64,000 nt of DNA from Gallionellales bacterium 39-52-133 (GCA_002278935.1 NCJL01000002.1:500024-564023), one strand, 5' to 3'; numbered from the stretch's first letter, positions 9,311 to 18,577 are shown. Notes: generated from the sequence alone by a model not told the origin. Numbers and translations are program-made.

Positions 9311-10852
9311 ATGTTGGGATTGTTCAGCAATAAGTCGGATCACCCGTTAGCCAATCTGAAATCTGCGCAACTACTGCTGAATGATCTGCCCAAAACAGAT
9401 CCGGTCGTAGTGTTGCATGAAATTGGACTATGGATCGAGGCCTTATTCGATCCGGTCAACGAATTTCGTCTGGATCACCAGTTTGCCGTGATGCGCATGC
9501 TCGACGAAGCGGCGCATCCCCATCTGCGTAAAATCTTGCAGGGCTATTTCGCTGTGGTTCCGCCCTCTTCCTTCAATGAAAATCGCCTGTGGGGCGCGAT
9601 GAACGCCTATTTCAATTTCTGCGATCTGGGCTATCTGGATTTGCTGATTGGCCTGCAAAAGGGCGAAAAAGGCAGCGGAGCCATCAAGTCCAATCTGTCG
9701 CTGATCTGCGCGCGCGGCATTTATGCCGCGTTTGGAAAGCTTGAATGTGCGGCGGTTCGCTATATACAGATCGATCCGCAGATATGGGCACACCTTGCTG
9801 AATTTTATGCCTATGCCGAAGCAGAGCAGTGTCTGGATGAGTTGCTTCCGCTGTATGCCGGATCGGGCTCGGAAACCACAGCCAGTCGCCTGTTTGCCAG
9901 TGTGCTGATGTGGTACACCGCCGGAGTCGGCTCTTTCAGGCCGCTTGATCTGCATATTTCAAAACGTTTAATCACCTATATGAGCAAGGCTTTTGCTGTC
10001 GAAGAAGAATGCAAGGCAGACAGTCTGTTTGCGTTTGACCTGGCCAAGCCTGCAGCGCCCGTGCGGGTAAAGGAGCAGGGAGCCATGTATCCCGACAGCA
10101 TACGCTTTATGGGGGTGGGCGCGGCGCCGCAGTTGTTTGATAACCTGCTTAAAACGCTGGATAAAAACCTGGTGCCGGAAGAGCTGAATATGGGTGTCGC
10201 CTATAGCGCTGATTTGGTGGTCGATGTGGCAAGCAGCCTGTCTGCCTGTTGCCGTTCTCCGCTGCCGTTGCGCCGCAATCCGCGCCGCAAAATAAAAGTG
10301 CATATGAATGTTGTGAATGGCTTTTTCAGGGTGGTGGAAAAAACGGATGCCGGATTGAATTTTCATGGCTCCGAAAGCGAGACCTGGGAAGTGGAGGATG
10401 TCAGTGCAAATGGCCTGAGCTGCATGCTGCCTGCCGGAAAGGTTGCCAATGTGTCGATCGGTTCGCTGCTTGGCCTGCAGCCTGAAAAAATAGAGCACTG
10501 GGGCGCGGGTATCGTGCGCCGCATGCGCCGCGATGCGCAAAATAATCTGCACCTCGGGGTGGAAATGCTGGCCAGCAAAGTGGTGGGCATTATTTTGCAC
10601 GCGCCTGAAGGCAGCAGCGAAGATGCCCGGCAAGCCGCCCTGCTGCTGGATAAAGCTGATCTGCAAGATGGCGAGAGTCTGGTGCTGATGAAACAGGATA
10701 CCTTTTCAGCCAATCGCAGTCCTACCATGACGCTGGGAGAGCAGAGCTTTTTGTTAATGCCGATGGCACTGGTTGAAAAAGGTATGGATTTTGAGCTGGT
10801 GCGCTACCGTAAAATGGCGCAGGACAGCAACAGCGCTGAAGAAACGTATTAA
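9311..10852 (+). CDS. Putative c-di-GMP-binding PilZ-type protein
   Basis: A 513-aa soluble protein without signal peptide. The first 300 or so residues are alpha-helical and of no family I recognise. Residues about 315-430 look like a PilZ domain: an RxxxR element (RRNPR, 321-325), the (D/N)xSxxG element as DVSANG (363-368), then beta-strands WGAGIVRRMRR and LHLGVEML. Both c-di-GMP contact motifs of PilZ are present, so binding is plausible. It is monocistronic, with an upstream AT-rich region (9230-9300) and GGAG before the start. Its stop lies in a short tandem duplication shared with the convergent esterase gene. Confidence 0.7.
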   Translation: MLGLFSNKSDHPLANLKSAQLLLNDLPKTDPVVVLHEIGLWIEALFDPVNEFRLDHQFAVMRMLDEAAHPHLRKILQGYFAVVPPSSFNENRLWGAMNAYFNFCDLGYLDLLIGLQKGEKGSGAIKSNLSLICARGIYAAFGKLECAAVRYIQIDPQIWAHLAEFYAYAEAEQCLDELLPLYAGSGSETTASRLFASVLMWYTAGVGSFRPLDLHISKRLITYMSKAFAVEEECKADSLFAFDLAKPAAPVRVKEQGAMYPDSIRFMGVGAAPQLFDNLLKTLDKNLVPEELNMGVAYSADLVVDVASSLSACCRSPLPLRRNPRRKIKVHMNVVNGFFRVVEKTDAGLNFHGSESETWEVEDVSANGLSCMLPAGKVANVSIGSLLGLQPEKIEHWGAGIVRRMRRDAQNNLHLGVEMLASKVVGIILHAPEGSSEDARQAALLLDKADLQDGESLVLMKQDTFSANRSPTMTLGEQSFLLMPMALVEKGMDFELVRYRKMAQDSNSAEETY

Positions 10853-10891
10853 ACCAGACCAGCCGCTGCGCGTATTAAACCAGCCGCTGCG
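10845..10891. repeat. Tandem duplication spanning two convergent stop codons
   Basis: Copy 1 (10845-10870) and copy 2 (10871-10891) share CGTATTAAACCAG and CCGCTGCG, with a 5-base extra ACCAG in copy 1. Copy 1 carries the stop of the PilZ-type gene; copy 2 carries the stop and last codons of the esterase on the other strand. It was probably made by replication slippage. Confidence 0.8.
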
Positions 10892-11537
10892 TCAGCCACT
10901 TTTCAATATCGCCGATCTCATCATTGTTGACCGAATGCGGCATCGCGTATTCATGCCAGTCAGTCTGAAAACCATGCTGTTTGAGCTTTTCTGCCGACTG
11001 TTTCCCCAATTCATAGGGGACGACAGGATCGTGACGTCCATGCGCAAAAAATATGGGTGTATTTTTTGCGCTGAGGCTGACTTCCTGGGAGAGCGTGTCC
11101 GCCAGCGGCAAATAGGTGGAGAGCGCAAGTATCCCGCCCAGCCTGGCCGGATGGCGCAAGCCGGTGTGCAGCGCAATGGCGCCCCCCTGTGAAAATCCGG
11201 CAAGGAAAATATTTTCCTCGGCAACGCCGCGCGCTTTTTCCTGCGCAATAAACTTTTCAATTTCCAGTTGTGAAGCATGAATGCCCGCTGCATCCTGCTT
11301 AGCGCCTATATCAATATCTGCGATGTCATACCAGGAGGGCATGATAAAACCGCCATTGATGGTGACAGGCATTTTGGGTGCGTGCGGAAAAATATAACGC
11401 ATCGCCAGCGGCAAATTGATCATCTCGGCGACTTCAACAAAATCACCGCCGTCCGCACCCAGCCCGTGCAGCCAGATAATGCTGTGGGTGGGGGCTGTGC
11501 CGCGGTCCAGCACGATGTGGGGGAGGATGGAGGTCAT
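10875..11537 (-). CDS. Alpha/beta hydrolase, phospholipase/carboxylesterase family
   Basis: A cytosolic serine esterase of about 220 aa in the family of Pseudomonas carboxylesterase and eukaryotic acyl-protein thioesterase. Seen are the oxyanion stretch IIWLHGLGADGGDF, the nucleophile elbow GFSQGG, the acid in GRHDPVVPY and the His in YAMPHSV, so the triad is complete. I chose the ATG at 11537 (MTSILPHIVLDRG), eight bases after the yjgA stop, over a GTG at 11561 inside yjgA. It probably hydrolyses short-chain esters; the natural substrate is unknown. Confidence 0.88.
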   Translation of the reverse strand: MTSILPHIVLDRGTAPTHSIIWLHGLGADGGDFVEVAEMINLPLAMRYIFPHAPKMPVTINGGFIMPSWYDIADIDIGAKQDAAGIHASQLEIEKFIAQEKARGVAEENIFLAGFSQGGAIALHTGLRHPARLGGILALSTYLPLADTLSQEVSLSAKNTPIFFAHGRHDPVVPYELGKQSAEKLKQHGFQTDWHEYAMPHSVNNDEIGDIEKWLTQRLV

Positions 11538-11544
11538 GTAGTCT

Positions 11545-12132
11545 TTACTCTTCGGCGTCACTGTCTGTTTCGCTGGCGCGAACCCTGCTTGCGGGCTGAG
11601 CCAGGGGTTGCGCCAGTGCTTCCTCCGGAATCAGGTCGCGCAGTACCTGAAAAATTTCACGATAATTCTTGGGCGGTTTGCTCAATTCTTTTTCCTTGAT
11701 CGCGTTGCGGATCAGCGCGCGCAAATGCTGCACATCGGCACCCGGGTGGGCCGCAAGCAGCTCCGTGAGAGCGTCCGGTTGTTCCAGCAGGCGGTCGCGC
11801 CAGCGCTCCACCTGATGCAGCCAGGCAATATGCTGGCGCGAGGTACCGTTCCATTCGGAGAGCTTGGCCTGTATCGGCGCGGGGTCGATATCGCGCATCA
11901 GCTTGCCGATATATTGCATCTGCCGCTTGATCGCGCCAAAGCTCTTGATTTTTTTAACCTCGCGCACCGCATCACGCAAATTGTCCGGTATCTCGAGTTC
12001 GGCCAGGTGTTCCTTGCTGAGTTCGGTCAACTGCTCCCCCAGGTCCTGCAGATCATGCATCTGCTTCTTTACCTTGGTTTTGCTGGGCGGAAGGTCAAGT
12101 TCGTCACTGTCGTCGTATTGCTGTTGTTTCAT
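11545..12132 (-). CDS. yjgA: Ribosome-associated protein YjgA/DarP
   Basis: DUF615 family protein of 195 aa, implicated in E. coli in late 50S ribosomal subunit assembly (DarP). The acidic N-terminus (SDELDLPPSKTKVKKQMHDLQ) and the conserved KSFGAIKRQMQYIGKLMR block are clear. It is divergent from pmbA across a 74-bp intergenic region, the same yjgA/pmbA neighbourhood found in many beta- and gammaproteobacteria. Confidence 0.93.
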   Translation of the reverse strand: MKQQQYDDSDELDLPPSKTKVKKQMHDLQDLGEQLTELSKEHLAELEIPDNLRDAVREVKKIKSFGAIKRQMQYIGKLMRDIDPAPIQAKLSEWNGTSRQHIAWLHQVERWRDRLLEQPDALTELLAAHPGADVQHLRALIRNAIKEKELSKPPKNYREIFQVLRDLIPEEALAQPLAQPASRVRASETDSDAEE

Positions 12133-12206
12133 GGCGTGCCGGTAAAAATATGTATATGTTGATATGATAGCGCCTTACGACCTTAAGTTTTGCAGAATTT
12201 ACACTG

Positions 12207-13574
12207 ATGACCACAATTTTAAACGCAGACTCCAGCAAAGAAACACACTTTTCCTACTCGTCCGAGACCCTGCGCCAGATCGCGCAGGACCTGCTTCAGT
12301 ATGCCCGCCAGCAAGGTGCCACCGCCTGCTCGGCGGAAGTGTCGGATGGTTTCGGCCAGGCCGTTACGGTGCGTCAGGGCGAGGTGGAGACCATAGAATA
12401 CAACCGCGACAAGGGCCTGGGGGTCAGCGTCTATATCGGCCAGCAGCGCGGCAGTGCAAGTACCTCCGACTTTTCACCGCAGGCGGTGCGCGACACGGTG
12501 GATGCCGCGCTGAACATCGCGCGCTTCACCGCCGTTGATGACTGCGCCGGCCTGCCGGAGCCGGAAATGCTGGCGACCGAATTTCCCGATCTGGATCTGT
12601 ATTATCCGTGGTCGTTGGATGTGGACGGCGCCATCGCGCTGGCCAACCGCTGCGAGCAGGCCGCGTTTGCAACCGACAAGCGCGTCAAAAATTCCGAAGG
12701 CGCCAGCGTCAATGTGCATGAATCGCAATTTGTGTATGCCAACAGCCTGGGCTTTGTTGGCGGCTATCCAACATCGCGCCACAGCGTCAGTTGCTCGGTC
12801 ATCGCCGGCAAAAATGCCGCGATGCAGCGCGATTACTGGTACAGCGAAGCGCGCGATCCCGCCGATCTGCTGGCCGCTGAAGAAATCGGGCGCATCACGG
12901 CCGAGCGCACTGTGCGCCGCCTGAATGCGCGCAAGCTCGCGACGATGCAGGTGCCGGTGCTGTTCGAGGCGCCGATTGCCGCCAGTTTGCTCGGCCATTT
13001 TGTAGGTGCTGTAAGCGGCAGCAGCCTGTACCGAAAATCCTCCTTTTTGCTCGACCAGCTCGGTCAGCCGGTATTTTCAAGCAATATCCGTATCGATGAT
13101 GTGCCGGATATACGCAAGGGTCTGGCCAGCGGATCATTCGATGGCGAGGGTGTCAGAACGCAGCGCCGTACCATTGTTGAAAACGGCGTGCTGCAGGGCT
13201 ATTTCCTCGGCACCTATTCCGCGCGCAAGCTAGCCATGCGCAGCACCGGCAATGCGGGCGGCACGCACAACCTCATCGTCAAACCCGGCGAGCTGGATTT
13301 TCAGGGCTTGCTGAAGCAGATGAATCGCGGCCTGCTGGTTACCGAGCTGCTCGGCTCCGGTGTAAACGGTGTAACCGGCGACTACTCAAGGGGCGCGGCG
13401 GGGTTCTGGGTGGAGCATGGCGAGATTCAGTATCCGGTGGAAGAAATCACCATCGCCGGCAACCTCAAGGAAATGTACAAACATATCGTCGCTGTCGGCA
13501 ATGATGTGCTGGTGTCAGGTTCGCGGCAGTGCGGGTCAATATTGATCGAAAACATGATGGTGGCGGGGCAATAG
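12207..13574 (+). CDS. pmbA: Metalloprotease PmbA/TldE
   Basis: A 455-aa TldD/PmbA family protein. With TldD it forms a heterodimeric peptidase that processes modified peptides and helps degrade CcdA-type antitoxins. The N-terminal domain holds EVSDGFGQAVTVRQGEVETIEYNRDKG-like sequence. The C-terminal part has SGVNGVTGDYSRGAAGFWVE and SILIENMMVAG. PmbA lacks the HExxxH zinc site of TldD, and none is seen here, as expected. tldD is not in the window. It is followed after one base by a hypothetical gene in the same direction. Confidence 0.94.
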   Translation: MTTILNADSSKETHFSYSSETLRQIAQDLLQYARQQGATACSAEVSDGFGQAVTVRQGEVETIEYNRDKGLGVSVYIGQQRGSASTSDFSPQAVRDTVDAALNIARFTAVDDCAGLPEPEMLATEFPDLDLYYPWSLDVDGAIALANRCEQAAFATDKRVKNSEGASVNVHESQFVYANSLGFVGGYPTSRHSVSCSVIAGKNAAMQRDYWYSEARDPADLLAAEEIGRITAERTVRRLNARKLATMQVPVLFEAPIAASLLGHFVGAVSGSSLYRKSSFLLDQLGQPVFSSNIRIDDVPDIRKGLASGSFDGEGVRTQRRTIVENGVLQGYFLGTYSARKLAMRSTGNAGGTHNLIVKPGELDFQGLLKQMNRGLLVTELLGSGVNGVTGDYSRGAAGFWVEHGEIQYPVEEITIAGNLKEMYKHIVAVGNDVLVSGSRQCGSILIENMMVAGQ

Positions 13575-13575
13575 C

Positions 13576-14256
13576 ATGAGTGAAAATATTGGCGAAATTA
13601 AAGACGGCCTGAGTGAAAGCGAAAGGCTGGCACTGCAGAAACATCTCGAGGAAAAGTTGCTAGAGCTCGGCAGCGCGCAAGGTATTACCCCCCTGGCCCG
13701 TGCGCGCATGCAACTTGATATCGCGGAAATCCTGAACAATCTGGAACGCAAAACCGAGGCATGGGATTTTGCGCGAGATGCGTTTGACGCCGCGCTCAAC
13801 AACGATGCGTGGCAGGACGCGGTGGAAGCCTGCAATGTGCTGTACCAGAGCGAGCAGGACTACTCCATCGCCGCACTGGGCATGGGTGTGTGGCTGGCGG
13901 TCAGCTTCCCGGTCGATCCCGAGTTGACACTGGCGATGCTGCTGCACATCGTCGACGAAACACCGCCCAACTCGGATGGCGCGGCGCTCGCCGCAGTGAC
14001 CGCGCGTTATGTCATCGACCTGCGCGCCAGTGATGACGTGCACGAAAGCCAGGGTTTCCTTGCCAACAACCTGATTGCCATGGTGGCCGGGCGGCACAGC
14101 AATGTGCGCGACCAGGCCGCGCTGGACAAATGGCTGGACCGCCTGGAACTGCGCAACCCGCAGATCTTCCTGCCGCGCCTGGGTCAGGTGGTTGATGCCA
14201 TCGTCGGTGACGCGTGGTGGTTTGAGCGAGACGAGTTGCGCAAGAAGTTTGATTAA
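13576..14256 (+). CDS. Conserved hypothetical helical protein downstream of pmbA
   Basis: A 226-aa soluble, acidic, mainly alpha-helical protein that I do not recognise by name. The helices between residues 30 and 110 (ARARMQLDIAEILNNLERKTEAW and following) have a TPR-like rhythm but no clear repeats. There is no signal peptide or membrane segment. The ATG lies two bases beyond the pmbA stop, so the genes are almost certainly co-transcribed. A role with PmbA is a guess from position only. Confidence 0.75.
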   Translation: MSENIGEIKDGLSESERLALQKHLEEKLLELGSAQGITPLARARMQLDIAEILNNLERKTEAWDFARDAFDAALNNDAWQDAVEACNVLYQSEQDYSIAALGMGVWLAVSFPVDPELTLAMLLHIVDETPPNSDGAALAAVTARYVIDLRASDDVHESQGFLANNLIAMVAGRHSNVRDQAALDKWLDRLELRNPQIFLPRLGQVVDAIVGDAWWFERDELRKKFD

Positions 14257-14297
14257 GAACAAATGGTGTTGAATATGGTTCAAGCCGTGCATTGTTG

Positions 14298-14324
14298 TAA
14301 CTACTTGATTATATTGAATATTTT
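14298..14324 (-). repeat. 27-bp dispersed IHF-site-like repeat, copy A
   Basis: Read on the minus strand: AAAATATTCAATA, T, AATCAA, GTAG, TTA. The second part fits the IHF consensus WATCAANNNNTTR exactly and has an AT-rich 5' flank. It lies 22 bp before the mrcB start. Copies B-F are listed below. Confidence 0.85.
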
Positions 14325-14345
14325 AACTAATCGGAAAAACGGCTT

Positions 14346-16784
14346 ATGCTCCGCTTCTTCTCTGGTAAAAACATGACAAAGCTTCCTTCCATTCTCTGGC
14401 ACAAGATTCCCTGGAATAAATTTCGCTCCAGCTTCAGGGGGCATGGCAAGGCGCTGCGTGTGACCGCACTGCTTCTGCTGTTGGGATTATCCGCGTATAT
14501 CTTTTACCTTGATGTGACGATCCGCGCCGCGTTTGAAGGCCGCAAGTTTGCACTGCCTGCCCGTGTGTATGGGCGTGCGCTGGAGGTGTATCCGGGGTTG
14601 AAGCTGACGCCCGCGCAGTTTGCGGAGGAGCTGCAGGCGCTCGGTTTTCACCAGCAGCCGGAGCCAAATGAGGCAGCGACTTATAAATACACGCTGAATG
14701 GTATTGAGTTCACCACGCGTGATTTTGTGTTCTGGGATGGTCTGCAACCCGCACAGCGTCTGCGCATCGAATTCGCCGACGGCAGGGTGACGCTGCTGCA
14801 GCAGCGTGGCAGTACGGATATCGATCTGCCCATATTGCGCACCGAGCCGCCCCTCATCGGCGGCATCTATCCCGGACACAATGAGGACCGCGCGCTGTTG
14901 AAACTCGAGCAGGTTCCGCAGCCGCTGATCGACGCGCTGATCTCGATCGAGGACCGCAAATATTATTCGCACTGGGGTATCGATCCGCGCGGCATTGCCC
15001 GCGCGCTTTACAAGACGCTCAGCGGGCAGCGCATCGAGGGCGGCAGCACGCTCACGCAGCAGCTGATCAAGAATTTTTTTCTGACTTCCGAGCGCACGCT
15101 TACGCGCAAGGCAACCGAAGTGCTGATGGCGCTGCTGCTGGAGCTGCACTACAGCAAGGATGAAATTCTCGAAACCTATCTGAATGAAATTTTTCTGGGG
15201 CAGGATGCCAGCCGCGCGATACACGGCTTTGGTCTGGCCAGCCATTTCTATTTCGATCGTCCGCTCGAGCGGCTGGAGCTGCACGAGATCGCGACGCTGG
15301 TGGGCATGGTTAAGGGGCCGGGCGTGTATGACCCGCGCAACAAGCCCGACAACGCGCTGAAACGCCGCAACATTGTGCTGCAGGAAATGGTGAAGCTGAA
15401 CGCCATCACCCAGGCGCAGTTTGTGGAGGCGCGCCAGAAGCCGCTCGGTGTCATTCATCGTCCTCCCGCGGGCACCTCGCCGTATCCGGCCTTTCTGCAA
15501 CTGGTGCACCGCCAGTTGCAGCGCGATTATCGCGAGGAGGATTTGCGCAGCGAGGGCTTGCGGATTTTTACCACACTCGATCCTCGCACCCAGCGCCATG
15601 CAGAGCAGGCCCTGGCAAGTCGCCTGTTGCAAATTGAAAGAGCGCGCAAAATTCCGGCTAACACACTGGAAGGCGCGGTGGTGATCAGCAGCACGCAGCA
15701 TGGCGAGGTGCAGGCGCTGGTGGGCGGGCGTGAAGCGCGTTATGCCGGCTTTAACCGTGCGCTTGATGCGCAGCGGCAAGTTGGCTCGCTGGCCAAGCCC
15801 ATAGTGTTTCTGACCGCGCTGGAAAACTCCAGCCGTTACACGCTGCTTACGCCGCTGGATGACAGCCCGCTGGTGTGGCGCGAACGCGGCACTGCTGACT
15901 GGAAGCCGCAAAATTATGATCACAAGTTTCACGGCCAGGTCGCGCTGTACACCGCACTTGCCAATTCCTACAATGTGTCAACCGCGCGCCTGGGTATCGA
16001 TCTCGGTATCGACACCATCCTCGACAAGCTGCCCAAATATGGCATCGAGCGGCGCCCGCCGCCCTTTGCCTCTTCGCTGCTGGGCGCGTTTGAACTTTCC
16101 CCGCTGGAGGTGACGCAGCTCTACCAGACCTTCGCCGATGGCGGCTTTCGCACACCGTTGCGCGCAATCCGCGAGATCGTCACCGCGGAAGGCAAGCCGT
16201 TGCAGCGTTACCCGCTTAACGTCGAGCCGGTTGCCGCGGCTGCCCCCGTGTATCTGCTGACCGCCGCATTGCAGGGCGTGGTGCGCGAGGGCACGGCGCG
16301 CGCGCTGACAAACTGGCTGCCGGCTGAAGTGGCCGCGGCGGGCAAGACCGGCACCACCGATGACCTGCGCGACAGCTGGTTTGCCGGCTATACCGGCGAT
16401 CACGTTGCGGTGGTGTGGGTGGGGCGCGATGACAATAAATCTTCAGGCCTGACCGGCGCATCGGGCGCGCTGACGGTGTGGGGCGAGATGATGAAAAATA
16501 TCCAGCCCGAGCCGCTGCAGCCTGCCGTGCCGGAAGAAATCGAACTGGTGAATATCGATCCGGCCGGCGGTCTGCGTTATGCAGAGGAATGCAAAGCCGG
16601 TGTGGTTATGCCCTTTGTCAGGGGCACGGCGCCAACGGAAACAGCGGCTTGTCCTGTCGCGTTAACGGATTCAAATATGGCCGATGACAAAGAGATTATT
16701 AAAGCGGAAGATAAACCCGGTGCTCAACCCGGCACCCAAACTGGCGGTGAGAAGAAAAACTGGCTGCAGAGGTTGTTCAATTGA
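14346..16784 (+). CDS. mrcB: Bifunctional penicillin-binding protein 1B
   Basis: Class A PBP of 812 aa anchored by one membrane helix (about 38-58). It polymerises and cross-links peptidoglycan. The UvrB-like UB2H region and glycosyltransferase domain are present (EDRKYYSHWGIDPRG, GGSTLTQQLIKN, RTLTRKATEVLMA). The transpeptidase domain carries SxxK as SLAK, SxN as SYN and KTGT. All catalytic motifs are intact. The C-terminal tail is Lys/Glu/Pro-rich. Its stop TGA overlaps the TTG start of the next lipoprotein gene, which recalls the PBP1b-lipoprotein partnership but does not prove it. Confidence 0.95.
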   Translation: MLRFFSGKNMTKLPSILWHKIPWNKFRSSFRGHGKALRVTALLLLLGLSAYIFYLDVTIRAAFEGRKFALPARVYGRALEVYPGLKLTPAQFAEELQALGFHQQPEPNEAATYKYTLNGIEFTTRDFVFWDGLQPAQRLRIEFADGRVTLLQQRGSTDIDLPILRTEPPLIGGIYPGHNEDRALLKLEQVPQPLIDALISIEDRKYYSHWGIDPRGIARALYKTLSGQRIEGGSTLTQQLIKNFFLTSERTLTRKATEVLMALLLELHYSKDEILETYLNEIFLGQDASRAIHGFGLASHFYFDRPLERLELHEIATLVGMVKGPGVYDPRNKPDNALKRRNIVLQEMVKLNAITQAQFVEARQKPLGVIHRPPAGTSPYPAFLQLVHRQLQRDYREEDLRSEGLRIFTTLDPRTQRHAEQALASRLLQIERARKIPANTLEGAVVISSTQHGEVQALVGGREARYAGFNRALDAQRQVGSLAKPIVFLTALENSSRYTLLTPLDDSPLVWRERGTADWKPQNYDHKFHGQVALYTALANSYNVSTARLGIDLGIDTILDKLPKYGIERRPPPFASSLLGAFELSPLEVTQLYQTFADGGFRTPLRAIREIVTAEGKPLQRYPLNVEPVAAAAPVYLLTAALQGVVREGTARALTNWLPAEVAAAGKTGTTDDLRDSWFAGYTGDHVAVVWVGRDDNKSSGLTGASGALTVWGEMMKNIQPEPLQPAVPEEIELVNIDPAGGLRYAEECKAGVVMPFVRGTAPTETAACPVALTDSNMADDKEIIKAEDKPGAQPGTQTGGEKKNWLQRLFN

Positions 16785-17275
16785 TAAATCAAAAATACTT
16801 GAGTTGTATTTGCGCGCTGTTGCTCCTTGGCGGATGCTCCAGCATGACGATACCCACGCCTGAGGAAGCTTCCCCGCCCGATGCTGTCGCCGCGCCCGTT
16901 TCCGGTGAGGGTGTCATAGCCGAGCCCGAGTCCGGGCCGCCTGTATCTGAAAATCGCGCGGTGATCGCACTGCTGGATCGCGCCCGGCTCGACCAGGGGG
17001 CAGGGCAGCGGGAAGCGGCCGGCGCATCGCTGGAGCGCGCATTGCGCATCGAGCCGCGCAACCCCTGGCTGTGGAATGAGCTTGCGCAGCTGCGCCTTGC
17101 GCAGGGGCAATATGCACAGGCCATTTCCATCGCGCACAAATCGATCAGCTTCGCCGCCCGTGACCGCCGTTTGCAGGCCTTGAACTGGCGCGTGATAGGC
17201 AATGCCCGCGTCGCGCAGGGTAATGCTGCGGGTGCTGAAGAGGCGTTCAGCAAGGCCGCAGAGCTTGAGCAATAG
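16781..17275 (+). CDS. TPR lipoprotein coupled to mrcB
   Basis: A 164-aa lipoprotein starting with TTG inside the mrcB stop (TTGA). The signal ends in lipobox LLGGC at about residue 19, followed by a Pro-rich linker and two to three TPR-like helical pairs (about 65-160, ERALRIEPRNPWLWNELAQL). E. coli PBP1B is activated by the outer-membrane lipoprotein LpoB, and other bacteria use TPR-bearing lipoproteins near mrcB. Overlap with mrcB makes this protein a candidate PBP1B partner; this is inference. Confidence 0.8.
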   Translation: MINQKYLSCICALLLLGGCSSMTIPTPEEASPPDAVAAPVSGEGVIAEPESGPPVSENRAVIALLDRARLDQGAGQREAAGASLERALRIEPRNPWLWNELAQLRLAQGQYAQAISIAHKSISFAARDRRLQALNWRVIGNARVAQGNAAGAEEAFSKAAELEQ

Positions 17276-17562
17276 CTTGCCGGCCTGTTTTGGCCCTGTG
17301 CAAGTGATATGTTGACAAAGCGGCAAGGGCGTGGGAAATTGAAAAAAAATAAAAACTTATTGAGATTTACATAACTCATGACACTTTCAAACCCCTCCCA
17401 GCCTCCCCCTTGTCAGGGGAGGAGCGAACCCAGCTCTCCCCCTGACAAGGGGGAGCCGGAGGGGGTTTGGATCTGTTGAAAAAGTGCTGCACTCCAATTG
17501 TCATGTATTTTGTAATATTCGATAGTCACTTGATGTAATTAGATTCGAAAGGGGAGATAAAA
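17276..17562. other. Intergenic region with palindromic repeat
   Basis: A 287-bp gap. The left part is AT-rich (17330-17375); the centre is the inverted repeat at 17387-17471. The right part leads to the DUF3617 gene with an AGGGGAG ribosome-binding site at about 17550. No coding sequence is evident. Confidence 0.5.
17387..17471. repeat. Long G/C-skewed inverted repeat
   Basis: The left arm (17388-17424) and right arm (17435-17470) are near-perfect reverse complements, built from CTCCCCCTTGTCAGGGG and CCCCTGACAAGGGGGAG, with a 10-base loop. It resembles the dispersed intergenic palindromes found in many proteobacteria and may also stop transcription after the lipoprotein gene. Confidence 0.85.
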
Positions 17563-18567
17563 ATGAAAAGAATATTGCTGAAGATGGCGGCGTTGTCGTT
17601 CACGATGTATGTCTCAACGGTTCTGGCCGCCACGGGTGAGTGGTGGGAAGTGACGGGCAAGATGGAAATGGAAGGCATGGGATTTGCGATGCCGGCACAG
17701 ACCTCAAAAGTGTGCATGCCCAAAGGCGGCGAAAGCGACCCCCGTTATACACAGGGCAGTAACAGCAATTGCAAAATGACGGATGTAAAACATTCGGGCA
17801 ACACGGTTAAGTTCAAGGGAACCTGCGTCACAAATGGCGAGACCATGAATGTGGCTGGTGAAACATCGCACAGTGGCAGCAGCTTCAAGAGCAATGTGAA
17901 AATGACCGGAAAATCGCAGGGCGAAGCCATGAATATGAGCATGGTGAGCAGCGGAAAAAAAATAGGCGGTAGCTGTGATACCGAAGAGCTGGGCAGAAAA
18001 GTAAAGGCGCAGGTGGATGCGGGCATGGAAAAAGCATGTGATACCTCAAAATATGAAACCGTCAGCTGGGTGCACAGTTCGGAGATGTTTATCGGTGCAA
18101 AGCCACCTTGCCCGGGCAAAAAAGAGGCGCTATGCAAGGTGTTGCGCAACGATGTGCCAAAAGATTTGAATGCATATCAGGCACTGGAGCAGATGGAAAA
18201 AGAAAAGAATAAACCTTCCGCTGCAAAAGCATGCAATGTGAATCTTGACAGCATGAAAAAATCGCTGTGCAAGACCAGGGCAAAGAGGGGTCCTTTGTCT
18301 TTCCTGGAAGCCAATTGCCCGGCAGAAGCCAAGTCCTATCGCGAATTACTGCGCAAGCGCGAAGAATGCGAGGGGCGCGGATTTACTTCGGGTGCAAAGA
18401 TGAAGCAATGCATGGGCGGGCAGCTGGTCGAAGACGAGTCGGAGAGTGCACCTCCGGCAAAATCCAGAAGAGCAAAAGCTGAGCAGGAGGAAGTAGCCTC
18501 CGGCGATAACACTTCCGAAGCCGTGCGCGAGGGAGCCAAAGCTTTAAAGGGCCTGTTTGGCTTCTGA
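17563..18567 (+). CDS. DUF3617 family secreted protein with Cys-rich extension
   Basis: A 334-aa protein with a signal peptide (ends LAA at about residue 22). The first 130 residues match DUF3617 (GEWWEVTGKMEMEGMGFAMP, VCMPKG, repeated Cys, GGSCDTEELGRK near the end), a periplasmic family of unknown function. The remaining 200 residues are charged and contain regularly placed cysteines, and are longer than in typical DUF3617 proteins of about 150-200 aa. An AGGGGAG Shine-Dalgarno sequence lies before the ATG. It is followed 10 bases later by a D-alanyl-D-alanine carboxypeptidase gene. Confidence 0.75.
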   Translation: MKRILLKMAALSFTMYVSTVLAATGEWWEVTGKMEMEGMGFAMPAQTSKVCMPKGGESDPRYTQGSNSNCKMTDVKHSGNTVKFKGTCVTNGETMNVAGETSHSGSSFKSNVKMTGKSQGEAMNMSMVSSGKKIGGSCDTEELGRKVKAQVDAGMEKACDTSKYETVSWVHSSEMFIGAKPPCPGKKEALCKVLRNDVPKDLNAYQALEQMEKEKNKPSAAKACNVNLDSMKKSLCKTRAKRGPLSFLEANCPAEAKSYRELLRKREECEGRGFTSGAKMKQCMGGQLVEDESESAPPAKSRRAKAEQEEVASGDNTSEAVREGAKALKGLFGF

Positions 18568-18577
18568 GTTGCATCGC

